From assembly GCA_964500895.1 (NCBI GenBank), contig CAZCQP010000022.1, positions 1-40,958 on the forward strand: a stretch of 40,958 nt of DNA, read 5' to 3'. The stretch comes from CAZCQP01 sp964500895 (GTDB lineage: Bacteria; Bacillota; Clostridia; Lachnospirales; JAISER01). The notes under the pieces are model-generated. The model was not told the origin of the DNA. It searched no databases and saw only the letters and a program-made list of their open reading frames with translations. Shown here one piece after another: positions 15,020-23,449 of this stretch. A program made the position numbers and the translations under genes. Numbering within the stretch: the first letter of the stretch is position 1; each line of letters starts with the position of its first letter.

Positions 15020-16360
15020 ATGGATACTCAACAACTGACCAACATTTGCAAGTCAATGGAAAACCGAGCATTACCCCCTTCTGTCTATGATGCAGCCAAA
15101 AAATGTGTGCTGGATTATTTGGGCTGTGCATTTGGAGGCAGCCGGTTAATGGCGGCCAAATGTGTTGTGCAGGCAGCCAAATGGCTAGGCACGGAAGCAA
15201 GAGCCACTTCCATGGGCCACTTTGAAAAAATATCCCCCTTGGCCGCTGTGTTCACCAACGCCACTCTTGGCAGCGCACTGGACATTGACGACGGCCACCG
15301 GGGTGCCGTGGGGCATCCAGGGGTGATGGTCATTCCCGTGGCGTTGGCTGCGGCAGAAGTGGCACAGCGCAACACTGGACAAGACTTTCTGCAAGCAGTG
15401 GTCATTGGTTATGAACTGGCCATTCGCTGTGGCGTGGTGATGAACTCTATGCACGCCAAAAGGTTTTACGGTTCTGGAGGCTGGGCGGTGCATGGTGCAT
15501 CTGCGGCGGCCGCCACCATTTTGGGTTTGGAAGGTGAAACCTATGCAAACGCCATGGCTGTGGGGGAAGTGTACGGCCCCACCGCCCAATGCGGCAAATC
15601 CATAGATTTTGGTGCAATGACCAAAGAAAGCATTGGCTGGGGTGCAATGACGGCGCTTTTTGGTGCGTTTTTAGCGGCAGAAGGCTTTACGGCCCCTAAG
15701 CACATTTTAATGGATGAAAAAGATTATCAGCCAGAAAGTTTAGCCGTTTTTGAAACCTTTGGCAAGTCCTTTGAAATTGAAAACTTGTATTTCAAGCAAT
15801 ACGCCTCCTGCAGATGGTCTCATGCCCCCATTGCCGCCACGCTAAAGATTAAGGAGGCCCATGCTTTTGCCCCGGAGGACGTAGAGGCTGTATACGTTGA
15901 AACTTTTGAAAAAGCGCTCACCTTGTGCCATACCAAACCCCATAGTGCAGAAGCGGCTCAGTATAGCGTACCTTTCACGGTGGCTTGTTCCATTTTGTCT
16001 GGGGAAATGGGGCCAAGGCAGTTACAGGAAGAACATTTAAATAGCCCAGCTGTCCTTGATTTGGCTGCTAAAGTGAAGCTGGTGCACGCCCCGGACTTGG
16101 AGCCTCTTTTCCCAAGCAAACGTCCTGCTCGGGTGGTTATTCAGTTAAAAGATGGCCAACGCTTGGCCGAGGAAGTGCATGTGTTAAAAGGTGACCCGGA
16201 ACAGCCCTTAAGCTGGGAAGACATCATAACCAAGTTCAACTGGCTGGCAGAGCCGGTGATAGGCCCAGAAAAATGTAAGCAAGTGGTGGAAGCTGTTCAG
16301 GCATTGGATAAGCTAACCTCTATTGTACCCTTGGCAGCATTGATGGCACCAAGTTATTAA
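15020..16360 (+). CDS. MmgE/PrpD family protein
   Basis: This 446-residue protein has the all-alpha N-terminal domain and smaller C-terminal domain of the MmgE/PrpD fold (DDGHRGAVGHPGV in the active-site region, YKQYASCRWSHAPI, and VPFTVACSIL). Family members include 2-methylcitrate dehydratase, cis-aconitate decarboxylase and iminodisuccinate epimerase, so a dehydration, decarboxylation or epimerisation of a carboxylic acid is plausible. The ATG at 15020 follows GGAGG by 5 nt; an in-frame TTG at 15008 overlaps that site. It is the first gene after the sigma-54 promoter, so it probably processes the carbon skeleton of the amine substrate. The substrate cannot be read from sequence. Confidence 0.88.
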   Translation: MDTQQLTNICKSMENRALPPSVYDAAKKCVLDYLGCAFGGSRLMAAKCVVQAAKWLGTEARATSMGHFEKISPLAAVFTNATLGSALDIDDGHRGAVGHPGVMVIPVALAAAEVAQRNTGQDFLQAVVIGYELAIRCGVVMNSMHAKRFYGSGGWAVHGASAAAATILGLEGETYANAMAVGEVYGPTAQCGKSIDFGAMTKESIGWGAMTALFGAFLAAEGFTAPKHILMDEKDYQPESLAVFETFGKSFEIENLYFKQYASCRWSHAPIAATLKIKEAHAFAPEDVEAVYVETFEKALTLCHTKPHSAEAAQYSVPFTVACSILSGEMGPRQLQEEHLNSPAVLDLAAKVKLVHAPDLEPLFPSKRPARVVIQLKDGQRLAEEVHVLKGDPEQPLSWEDIITKFNWLAEPVIGPEKCKQVVEAVQALDKLTSIVPLAALMAPSY

Positions 16361-16419
16361 TTTAATATAAAGGCTTTGATGTTTAAGGCTTTATATATAT
16401 TTTATTAGGAGTGATTTTC

Positions 16420-17868
16420 ATGTACCCTGCATTAAAAGGCGGTCAGTTACGTTTGTTTAACGACGGCCAAGTAAACGCCATTCACGAAGGCGTAGTCAAG
16501 CTTTTAGAAGAAGTGGGTATGCAAGTAAAGAGCAAGCAAGCTTTTGAAATTTTCCAAAGAAACGGCGCCATTTGCGACCCGGTTACGGAAATTGTGAAAA
16601 TTCCAAGGGCCATGCTGGAAAAAGCCATTAAAACCGCCCCATCCAAAATCATTCTGCACGGGCGGGATGAAAAAAACGACGTGTTGCTGGAAAAAAACCG
16701 GGTGCATTACGGTACCGGCGGCACCGTAATGTTTGTTAACGACTTTGAAACAGGCCAAAAGCGCACCGCCATCACCCACGATTTACGGGACTTTGCCCGT
16801 ATGGTGGATGTTTTGGAAAACCTGGCCTTTTATGTGATTCATACATATCCCGATGATGTGCCGGAAGAAGATGTGGATGCCAACCGCTTTTACTGGGCCA
16901 TTACCAACACCACAAAGCCCATCATGGGTGGCATGTACACCATGAAAGGGCTAAAGGAAGCCATTGAAATTGCTGAAATGGTGGCTGGCGGGGCAGATAA
17001 ATTGCGTGAGCGGCCTTTTGTGTCTTTCATCACCTTAATGGTTAGCCCTCTGGTGATGGATTGGCATTACACAGATTTTTTAATTGAGGTGGCCAAAAAA
17101 GGGTTGCCCATCGCCGTGCCTTCCGAACCTTTGGCCGGTGCTACAGCCCCGGTTACTTTGGCCGGTACCATCACCATTAACCTGGCAGAAACATTGGCAG
17201 GGCTTACATTGGCACAACTCATTACCCCCGGCTGCCCAGCCTTTATCGGTACAACCTCCAGCATTATGGACGTGAGCACGGGCACGTATTCCGGCGGGGC
17301 CATTGAATCCTCTTTAATCAATGCGGGAATTGCCCAAATGGCCCAATACTATGACTTGCCGCTTTATGCTACAGGCGGCCAGTCCGACTCGAAATTAAAC
17401 GATTCACAGGCAGGGTACGAAAGTGCTTGCCAAGCCATGACCTTAGGGCTTTCCGGGGCCAACTGGATTCACGATTCTGCCGGGCTTCTGGAAAACTGCA
17501 CCACCGTGTCTTATGAGAAAACCATCATTGACAACGAAATCATCGGTAATGTGTACCGGGTGTTGCGGGGCGTAGACGTCACCGAAGAAACGCTGGCCAT
17601 TGACGTCATTCGTGAAGTGGGCCCGGCCGGCAACTTCCTCATTAACGAACATACGGTGGAGCATTTCAGAAATGAATTTTTCTTCCCGAAAGTGTCCGAC
17701 CGTTACAGCCGTGTCACATGGGAAGAAAGAGGCAAGCTGGATGCCCATGCCCGGGCACACCAAATGGCCGGGGACATTTTGGCCAACCATCGGGCAACAC
17801 CCATCGACGCTAAAATTCAAGCAGAAATTCGCAAGAAATTCCCGGGAATTAAAGGGATAGACCTATAA
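16420..17868 (+). CDS. MttB-family corrinoid methyltransferase (no pyrrolysine), paralog 1
   Basis: This 482-residue protein belongs to the trimethylamine methyltransferase (MttB) superfamily, with a TIM-barrel that transfers a methyl group from a quaternary or tertiary amine to a corrinoid protein. Typical blocks include HGRDEKNDVLL, YGTGGT, IMGGMYTMKG and a long C-terminal half ending near IRKKFPGIKG. The frame is complete without an internal TAG, so it is of the non-pyrrolysine type known to use glycine betaine, proline betaine, carnitine or related compounds. The ATG at 16420 lies 8 nt after AGGAG. It is 23 bp from a tandem paralog with which it shares most motifs, so the two may form a hetero-oligomer or have split specificities. 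Confidence 0.92.
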   Translation: MYPALKGGQLRLFNDGQVNAIHEGVVKLLEEVGMQVKSKQAFEIFQRNGAICDPVTEIVKIPRAMLEKAIKTAPSKIILHGRDEKNDVLLEKNRVHYGTGGTVMFVNDFETGQKRTAITHDLRDFARMVDVLENLAFYVIHTYPDDVPEEDVDANRFYWAITNTTKPIMGGMYTMKGLKEAIEIAEMVAGGADKLRERPFVSFITLMVSPLVMDWHYTDFLIEVAKKGLPIAVPSEPLAGATAPVTLAGTITINLAETLAGLTLAQLITPGCPAFIGTTSSIMDVSTGTYSGGAIESSLINAGIAQMAQYYDLPLYATGGQSDSKLNDSQAGYESACQAMTLGLSGANWIHDSAGLLENCTTVSYEKTIIDNEIIGNVYRVLRGVDVTEETLAIDVIREVGPAGNFLINEHTVEHFRNEFFFPKVSDRYSRVTWEERGKLDAHARAHQMAGDILANHRATPIDAKIQAEIRKKFPGIKGIDL

Positions 17869-17891
17869 TAATTAAAAGGGGTGCGTGTGTT

Positions 17892-19337
17892 ATGGCATTA
17901 AGAGGTTTACCTAGCGGCAAGTATAAACCGCTGACCGAGCAAGAGGTTCTGCAAATTCACAAGGCGTCCATGCGTGTTTTTGAGGAAACAGGGGTGGAAG
18001 TACACGACGACCTGGCGCTGAAATTCCTGAAAGAAGCCGGGGCTGAAGTGGACATGAAACGCAAAAAGTTTTATGCTTCCGAAGCGTTTGTTATGGACAA
18101 AGTGAAAAAAGCGCCGTCCCAAGTCACGTTGTGCGGTCGTGACCCAAAGCATGACTTGATTTTGGGGGGCAAAAACGTTTATCTGGGAACAGGGGGAACA
18201 GCCCTGAACGTGCTGGATATTGAAACAGGCATCAAACGGCCCACAGTGTTGCAAGATGTACGCAACACTGCCAAGCTGGTGGATGCCCTGGACCACATTC
18301 ACTTTTTTGTACTGCCGGTATACCCCAGCGAACTTTCCCAAGAAAATGTGGACGTGAACCGTTTCTTTGCAGGGATGAGCAACACTTCCAAACACGTAAT
18401 GGGCGGGGTTTATTCCTCCGAGGGCATTAAAAAAGTGGTTAAAATTGGCCAGGAAATCATGGGCAGTAAGGAAGCGTTGCGCAAACGCCCCATTTTTTCC
18501 ATGATTACTTGTATTATGAGCCCGCTGAAACTGGACGCTAAATATACGGAACTGATGCTCACCGCCATTGAAGCCGGTGTGCCAGTGGCCACCCCAGCTG
18601 CCCCTATTGCAGGCATGACATCCCCCATGACATTGGCCGGAACGCTGGTGCAAGTGAATGTAGAAGCGTTAAGCGGCATCATCATGACCCAGTGCGTCAG
18701 CCCAGGAACCCCTGTGCTTTTAAGCTATGTGCCTACCACCGCAGACATTCGGACAATGGCCTTTACATTCAGCGCTGTAGAAAACGGTATGATGAACGCC
18801 GCCGGTGCGCAAATGGCCCATTTCTATGACTTGCCTATGTATGCCACCGCCGGATTAAGCGATTCTAAGCTGCCGGACGTGCAAGCAGGCTACGAAAAAA
18901 TGTCTACCTCCATGATGGCTGCTTTGGCCGGATGCAACTACATCCACGATGCTGCCGGGCTTATTGAAGCGGGTATGAGCGTGGCTTATGAACAATACGT
19001 GATTGATGATGAAATTAACGGCATGATTATGCGTGCTGTCCGGGGCATTGAAGTGGATGAAGATACGTTGGCCGTAGATGTGATTAAAGAAGTTGGCCCA
19101 GGCGGAGATTATTTAACCCAGCCCCATACCATTCAATACATGCGTACGGAAAATTACCTGCCCCAAGTGGCCGACCGCAACATGCACGACAGCTGGCAAG
19201 CGTTAGGCGCACAAGACGGCCGCACAAAAGCCAATGGCATTGCCAAACGCATCTTGGCAGACCATACCCCGCTGCCCATTGACCAGGCCGTTGTGCAAAA
19301 GCTGGAGGAAGAAATTCCTGAATTAATAACAAAATAA
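17892..19337 (+). CDS. MttB-family corrinoid methyltransferase (no pyrrolysine), paralog 2
   Basis: This 481-residue MttB-superfamily protein aligns along its length with the preceding gene (CGRDPKHDLIL, LGTGGTALN, VMGGVYSSEG, IHDAAGLIEAG). It has no internal amber codon and so is of the non-pyrrolysine type. AAAAGGGG precedes the ATG. Both copies keep the family length, so neither looks decayed. It ends 92 bp before the nitrilase gene, with a 19-bp stem-loop between them that may partly stop transcription or stabilise the upstream message. The amine it demethylates is unknown. Confidence 0.92.
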   Translation: MALRGLPSGKYKPLTEQEVLQIHKASMRVFEETGVEVHDDLALKFLKEAGAEVDMKRKKFYASEAFVMDKVKKAPSQVTLCGRDPKHDLILGGKNVYLGTGGTALNVLDIETGIKRPTVLQDVRNTAKLVDALDHIHFFVLPVYPSELSQENVDVNRFFAGMSNTSKHVMGGVYSSEGIKKVVKIGQEIMGSKEALRKRPIFSMITCIMSPLKLDAKYTELMLTAIEAGVPVATPAAPIAGMTSPMTLAGTLVQVNVEALSGIIMTQCVSPGTPVLLSYVPTTADIRTMAFTFSAVENGMMNAAGAQMAHFYDLPMYATAGLSDSKLPDVQAGYEKMSTSMMAALAGCNYIHDAAGLIEAGMSVAYEQYVIDDEINGMIMRAVRGIEVDEDTLAVDVIKEVGPGGDYLTQPHTIQYMRTENYLPQVADRNMHDSWQALGAQDGRTKANGIAKRILADHTPLPIDQAVVQKLEEEIPELITK

Positions 19338-19360
19338 GGTCTTAATAAGCTAAAAAATCA

Positions 19361-19405
19361 TATGGTATACTCAAAAAGTGTTGCTTACTTTTTGAGTATA
19401 CCATA
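19361..19405 (+). repeat. Long perfect stem-loop between mttB paralog 2 and nitrilase
   Basis: TATGGTATACTCAAAAAGT and its exact complement form a 19-bp perfect stem around a 7-nt loop (GTTGCTT). It lacks a T tract on either side, so it is more likely an mRNA-stabilising or processing element, or a protein-binding palindrome, than a standard terminator. Confidence 0.8.
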
Positions 19406-19429
19406 AAATACAGTTAAGGGGGCAGGTTC

Positions 19430-20263
19430 ATGGGGCAATGCAAGCTGGCATTGATTCAAATGGATTGTGAACTGCTGGCGAAGGAAAAGAACGTGGCGAA
19501 AGCCACCAAACTGGTGGAAGAAGCTTGCCGGGAAGGGGCGGAGTTCATTTGCTTGCCGGAAGCTTTTAACACAGGCTATTACAGCGGAAACATAGCCGGG
19601 GTGGTTGCATTGGCGGAACCCATTGACGGCCCTACCGTCACAGGGTTTCAGGAAATGGCCCTGTCTAAGCAGGTGCATCTAGTGGTGCCCTTTATACATG
19701 AAGTGGCACCCGGTTGTTGCCAAAATGCCGCTGCGCTCATTAACAACAGGGGGGAGGTTTTAGGAACATACGCCAAAACCCATCCAGTAGGGGATGAACC
19801 TAACCATTTTAAGCGGGGGGAAGACTACCCTGTGTGGGAGACAAAGTTTGGCAAAGTGGGGATGCTCATTTGCTATGATGCATGTTTTCCAGAAGCCGCA
19901 CGGTTGCTGGCTTTAAAAGGGGCAGAGTTGGTTATAGTGCCTTCTGCCTGGCGGGCCAGTTATTACTTTGTGCATTGGTGGAACTTAAACCTGGCTTGTC
20001 GTGCCCTGGATAGCTTGTATTTTGTGGCTGCCGTCAACCGTTGCGGGCCAAGCGGCAGCGAAAAGTTTGCAGGTTGCAGCCAGGTGGTGAACCCCTTGGG
20101 AGAAGTGCTGGCCACATGCAGCGTAGACGAAGAGCGGATTCTATACCAAACCATTGACTTCGACCAGGTGGAAAAGGAACGTGCATTTAATACCGTGCTT
20201 CGAGACAGGCATCCCCAGGATTATGGAATACTATCATCAATGGACACCCTTCAAACGTTTTAG
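19430..20263 (+). CDS. Nitrilase-superfamily carbon-nitrogen hydrolase
   Basis: This 277-residue enzyme has the full Glu-Lys-Cys triad: E44 (CLPEAF), K116 (TYAKTHP) and C148 (ICYDACFPE). The superfamily hydrolyses nitriles, amides or N-carbamoyl compounds by a thioester intermediate. Its place inside the amine methyltransferase cluster suggests that it splits an amide form of the substrate or of its demethylated product; that is inference. AAGGGGG lies just upstream of the ATG. It ends in TAG with a TAA two codons later, and the BCCT transporter gene follows after 41 bp. Confidence 0.9.
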   Translation: MGQCKLALIQMDCELLAKEKNVAKATKLVEEACREGAEFICLPEAFNTGYYSGNIAGVVALAEPIDGPTVTGFQEMALSKQVHLVVPFIHEVAPGCCQNAAALINNRGEVLGTYAKTHPVGDEPNHFKRGEDYPVWETKFGKVGMLICYDACFPEAARLLALKGAELVIVPSAWRASYYFVHWWNLNLACRALDSLYFVAAVNRCGPSGSEKFAGCSQVVNPLGEVLATCSVDEERILYQTIDFDQVEKERAFNTVLRDRHPQDYGILSSMDTLQTF

Positions 20264-20304
20264 AGGTTGTAAAAGCAAGCAATCTTATACATAAGGGGGT
20301 TATT

Positions 20305-21897
20305 ATGAATCAGATTAGAAAACTTGCCTTTTGGCCGCCATTGGTTTTAATGATGGCTGTCATCATTTTTAACTTCACCAGCCAGGAAGCGTTCTATAAT
20401 GTGCTTACGGCCGCTAATGACTGGATATTAGCCAATGTGGGCTGGTTTTTCAGCGTCATTGCGGTGCTGTGCCTGCTGGCTTGTATTGCAGCCTATTTTT
20501 CAGACTTTGGCAAAATTAAAATAGGCGGGTCAGACGCCAAGCCTATGATTTCTACATTCTCTTGGTTTGCCCTTTCTTTAACCACCACCTGTGCCAGCGG
20601 CATCCTGTTCTGGGGGCCGGCGGAACCCATCAGCCACATTGGCTGGCCACCGACGGAAATTAACGGCATAATGCCCAACACCCCGGAAGCGGTTAAGTTT
20701 GCCATGGAAACCATGTATTTGCACTGGACCATTATTCCATACGCCATCTATGCAGTACCCACCGTTGTTTTTGCTTTCATGTATTACAATGCTAAAAAAC
20801 CTTTCTCCATCAGTTCTATGGTTTCGCCTATTTTCGGCAAAAGAGCCATTAATGAAAAAACTTTCCAGGTCATTGATGCCATGACCCTGTTTTGCATTTG
20901 TGCCGGTATGGCGGGTTCCATGGGCCAGGTTGTTATGAACATTTCCGGCGGTGTGAACTTTTTTACCGGGATGCCTTCCAGCAAGTTTGTGTGGCTGGTG
21001 GTGACGGTGGTTATTGCGGCCACAGTTATTTTAACGGCTGTATCCGGCTTGTTAAAAGGCATGAAGCTGTTTGCCAACATTAACATTTGGGGCTATATCA
21101 TTTTGTTAGCCTTCTTGTTTTTGTTCGGGCCCAGCGCTTATTTTTTCAACCTGGGTACGGAAGCCATGGGTGGCTTTTTAACTGGGCTTTTTGACAAAGC
21201 GCTGGTTACAGGTGCTGCCGCCCAAAGTGTTTGGTCCCAATGGTGGACGGTGTTTTATTGGGCAAGCTGGATGGCCTGGGCACCTACCACAGCCATTTTC
21301 CTGGGCCGTATTTCCTATGGCAGAACCATCCGGTCTTGCTTGGCCATTAACTTGTTTTTAAATGCCGCAGTGGGCGCATTGTGGATGACCATTATGAGCG
21401 GTACCGCCATCAATTTCCAAGTGATGGGCAAGGCAGACCTGGTGGCTTCTTATGCGGAATCTGGCGCAGAAAATATCCCTTATCTTATTTTAGGGAACTT
21501 GCCATTATCTCAATTAACCATTCCGTTGTTCCTTATCCTCATTTTCTTAACCATTGTCACCGCTGCAAATGGCAACACTTCCGCTATGGCGGGGCTTTCC
21601 ACTTTTGGCGTATCCCCCGATGCACCTGAACCGCCCAAGTTTTTAAAGATCATTTGGGCTCTTGTGGTGCCGGCCATTGCTTACATTATGATTTCCTTAA
21701 TCGGCTTAAACGGTGTGAAGGTGGTAGCCAATTTTGGCGGGGTGGTGGCTGTCATTATACAAGCCGGTGCGTTAGCCAGCTTGCTTATTCTGATTAAAAA
21801 CCACCAGCGGTTCAACATCATTGAAGGAAGGTGCCAGGAAGTCACAGAAGGTAAAAGCAGTACGGTTGTTTCAAACCAGCAAGATATAACTCCTTAA
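20305..21897 (+). CDS. BCCT-family betaine/carnitine/choline transporter
   Basis: This 530-residue membrane protein has about twelve hydrophobic segments and the BCCT signatures FWGPAEPISH in the early region and VFYWASWMAWAPTTAIFLGRISYGRT in the eighth-segment region. BCCT carriers import or exchange quaternary ammonium compounds such as glycine betaine, carnitine and choline using sodium, proton or substrate gradients. Its place among MttB-family genes makes it the probable importer of the methylated substrate. AAGGGGG precedes the ATG. The C-terminal tail is short and polar, without the long osmosensory extension of some BetP-like carriers, which fits a catabolic rather than osmotic role. 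Confidence 0.93.
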   Translation: MNQIRKLAFWPPLVLMMAVIIFNFTSQEAFYNVLTAANDWILANVGWFFSVIAVLCLLACIAAYFSDFGKIKIGGSDAKPMISTFSWFALSLTTTCASGILFWGPAEPISHIGWPPTEINGIMPNTPEAVKFAMETMYLHWTIIPYAIYAVPTVVFAFMYYNAKKPFSISSMVSPIFGKRAINEKTFQVIDAMTLFCICAGMAGSMGQVVMNISGGVNFFTGMPSSKFVWLVVTVVIAATVILTAVSGLLKGMKLFANINIWGYIILLAFLFLFGPSAYFFNLGTEAMGGFLTGLFDKALVTGAAAQSVWSQWWTVFYWASWMAWAPTTAIFLGRISYGRTIRSCLAINLFLNAAVGALWMTIMSGTAINFQVMGKADLVASYAESGAENIPYLILGNLPLSQLTIPLFLILIFLTIVTAANGNTSAMAGLSTFGVSPDAPEPPKFLKIIWALVVPAIAYIMISLIGLNGVKVVANFGGVVAVIIQAGALASLLILIKNHQRFNIIEGRCQEVTEGKSSTVVSNQQDITP

Positions 21898-21932
21898 ACA
21901 CTGGGCAATTAGATTAAAAAGGAGGAAAAAAG

Positions 21933-23378
21933 ATGACACCTGAATTGATCCAAGAAGCGATTAAGACCCCGGAAGTCATTAATGCCATTATGGCGGGTGC
22001 GCCCATGGGCGTTGTGAAAGACATTTGCCTCATGTCCATTCTGTTTATTTTGGCAAAGATGATACGCATTAAAGTGAAGTTCTTTCAAAACTTTTTCATT
22101 CCCGTTTCGGTTATCGCCGGTTTGTTGGGGCTTATATTAGGGCCTCAGGTATTAAAGCTCATTCCTTTTTCCACGTTTATTGGCAAGTACCCTTGGATAT
22201 TAATTGTTACCCTGTTTGCCACATTCCCCTTTGGCCCTAAAAAATCGGAATCTGTTCAAAACATCATTCAAAAAAGTGGGGCTTCCTTCTTTTATAACTT
22301 GTGGGCGGAAGTGTCCCAGTTTGCACTGGCTTCTGTTATTGGGCTGTTTATCCTGTCTAAGATTTGGCCGGTGCATGTGGGCTTTGCATGGACGCTGCCG
22401 GCTGGTTTTGCCGGGGGCCATGGTTATGCCACAGCCATTGGCACCACATTAAGCCAGTTCGACTTTGAAAATGCAGTGACCGTAGGCATGACAATGGCTA
22501 CCATTGGGCTTTTGTCTGCGGTTTTTGGCGGTGTGTTGCTCATCAACTTTGCCACACGAAAAGGCTATACCAGAATCATTAAAGAAACCAGTCAACTGCC
22601 TATGGCCATGCGCACCGGTTTGGTGCCTACGGAAGATCGGCCCATCATGGGCAAGCAAACCGTATCCTCCATTTCCATTGACCCCTTGTGCTGGCATTTG
22701 GCGCTGACTATGGCAGCTGTGTGGGGCGGGTTTTACATGACCAAAGTGATTGGTGCGCAAGAATGGCTGTACATCGGCGGCAAATCTTTGTATATGCCGG
22801 AAATGTCCACCGCCATGATTGCAGGTATTGTCATTAACCGTTTGCTGCGGCTGTTTAAGCTGGATGCCTACATTGACAAAGATGTGATGACCCGTATTGG
22901 CAGCAGTGCCTCGGACTATTTGGTGGGTTTCGGCATTGCCTCCATCAACATTTCCGTTGTGGTCACATACTGGCAGCCTATTTTGTTTTTAGTGGTTATT
23001 GGGTTGGCATGGGTGGTCTTTAACCTGTTTGTCATTGCACCCCGGGTATTCAAAGACTACTGGTTTGAAAACGGCATTTTTACATACGGCTGGTCTACCG
23101 GTGCTGTGGCTTTCGGTGTGGTGCTCCTACGCATTGTAGACCCAGATTTTATCAGCGAAACACTGTCTAACTACGGGTTGGCCTACATTGTCATTGCGCC
23201 CATAGAAATATTCATTGTGGCGTTGGGGCCGGTGTTCTACTGTACGTTTGGGTTGCCCACCACCATTGTCTTTGTGTTGGCAGCCATCGGGTTGTTGGTA
23301 GCCATGCGGGTGCTCTTCTGGCACAAGCCGCAGTTTAAGGCGGGTGCCCAAGGGAAGACAACTTCTATTTCATCATAA
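21933..23378 (+). CDS. GltS-type sodium/carboxylate symporter
   Basis: This 481-residue protein has ten or more hydrophobic segments and resembles sodium/glutamate symporters of the GltS family (FFIPVSVIAGLLGLILGPQ near the N-terminus, FAGGHGYATAIG in the first repeat, FGLPTTIVFVLAAIGLL near the end). GltS carriers move glutamate or related dicarboxylates with sodium. Here it follows the BCCT gene by 35 bp, so it may take up a second substrate or export a demethylated product. It ends just before an intrinsic terminator. AGGAGG lies 7 nt before the ATG. The transported compound is inferred only from context. Confidence 0.85.
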   Translation: MTPELIQEAIKTPEVINAIMAGAPMGVVKDICLMSILFILAKMIRIKVKFFQNFFIPVSVIAGLLGLILGPQVLKLIPFSTFIGKYPWILIVTLFATFPFGPKKSESVQNIIQKSGASFFYNLWAEVSQFALASVIGLFILSKIWPVHVGFAWTLPAGFAGGHGYATAIGTTLSQFDFENAVTVGMTMATIGLLSAVFGGVLLINFATRKGYTRIIKETSQLPMAMRTGLVPTEDRPIMGKQTVSSISIDPLCWHLALTMAAVWGGFYMTKVIGAQEWLYIGGKSLYMPEMSTAMIAGIVINRLLRLFKLDAYIDKDVMTRIGSSASDYLVGFGIASINISVVVTYWQPILFLVVIGLAWVVFNLFVIAPRVFKDYWFENGIFTYGWSTGAVAFGVVLLRIVDPDFISETLSNYGLAYIVIAPIEIFIVALGPVFYCTFGLPTTIVFVLAAIGLLVAMRVLFWHKPQFKAGAQGKTTSISS

Positions 23379-23389
23379 AAATTCATGTT

Positions 23390-23435
23390 AAAAGCGCTTA
23401 TCTTCAAGCAATACTGAAAATAAGCGCTTTTTTAT
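23390..23435 (+). terminator. Terminator between gltS-like gene and mttB paralog 3
   Basis: AAAAGCGCTTAT and ATAAGCGCTTTT pair over 12 bp around an 18-nt loop and are followed by TTTTTTAT. It lies only 15 bp before the ribosome binding site of the next gene, so it either ends the operon or lets a fraction of transcripts through. Confidence 0.8.
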
Positions 23436-23449
23436 AGGGGGGGAATACC

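Noticed and set aside
17907..18653. 248-codon minus-strand open frame opposite the second MttB-family gene
   Set aside because: Composition is shadow-like (His/Phe/Gln-rich), and the plus strand has a complete family protein.
16420..19337. Possible pyrrolysine codons in the MttB-family genes
   Set aside because: All three genes are full length without internal TAG, so they are the non-pyrrolysine type.
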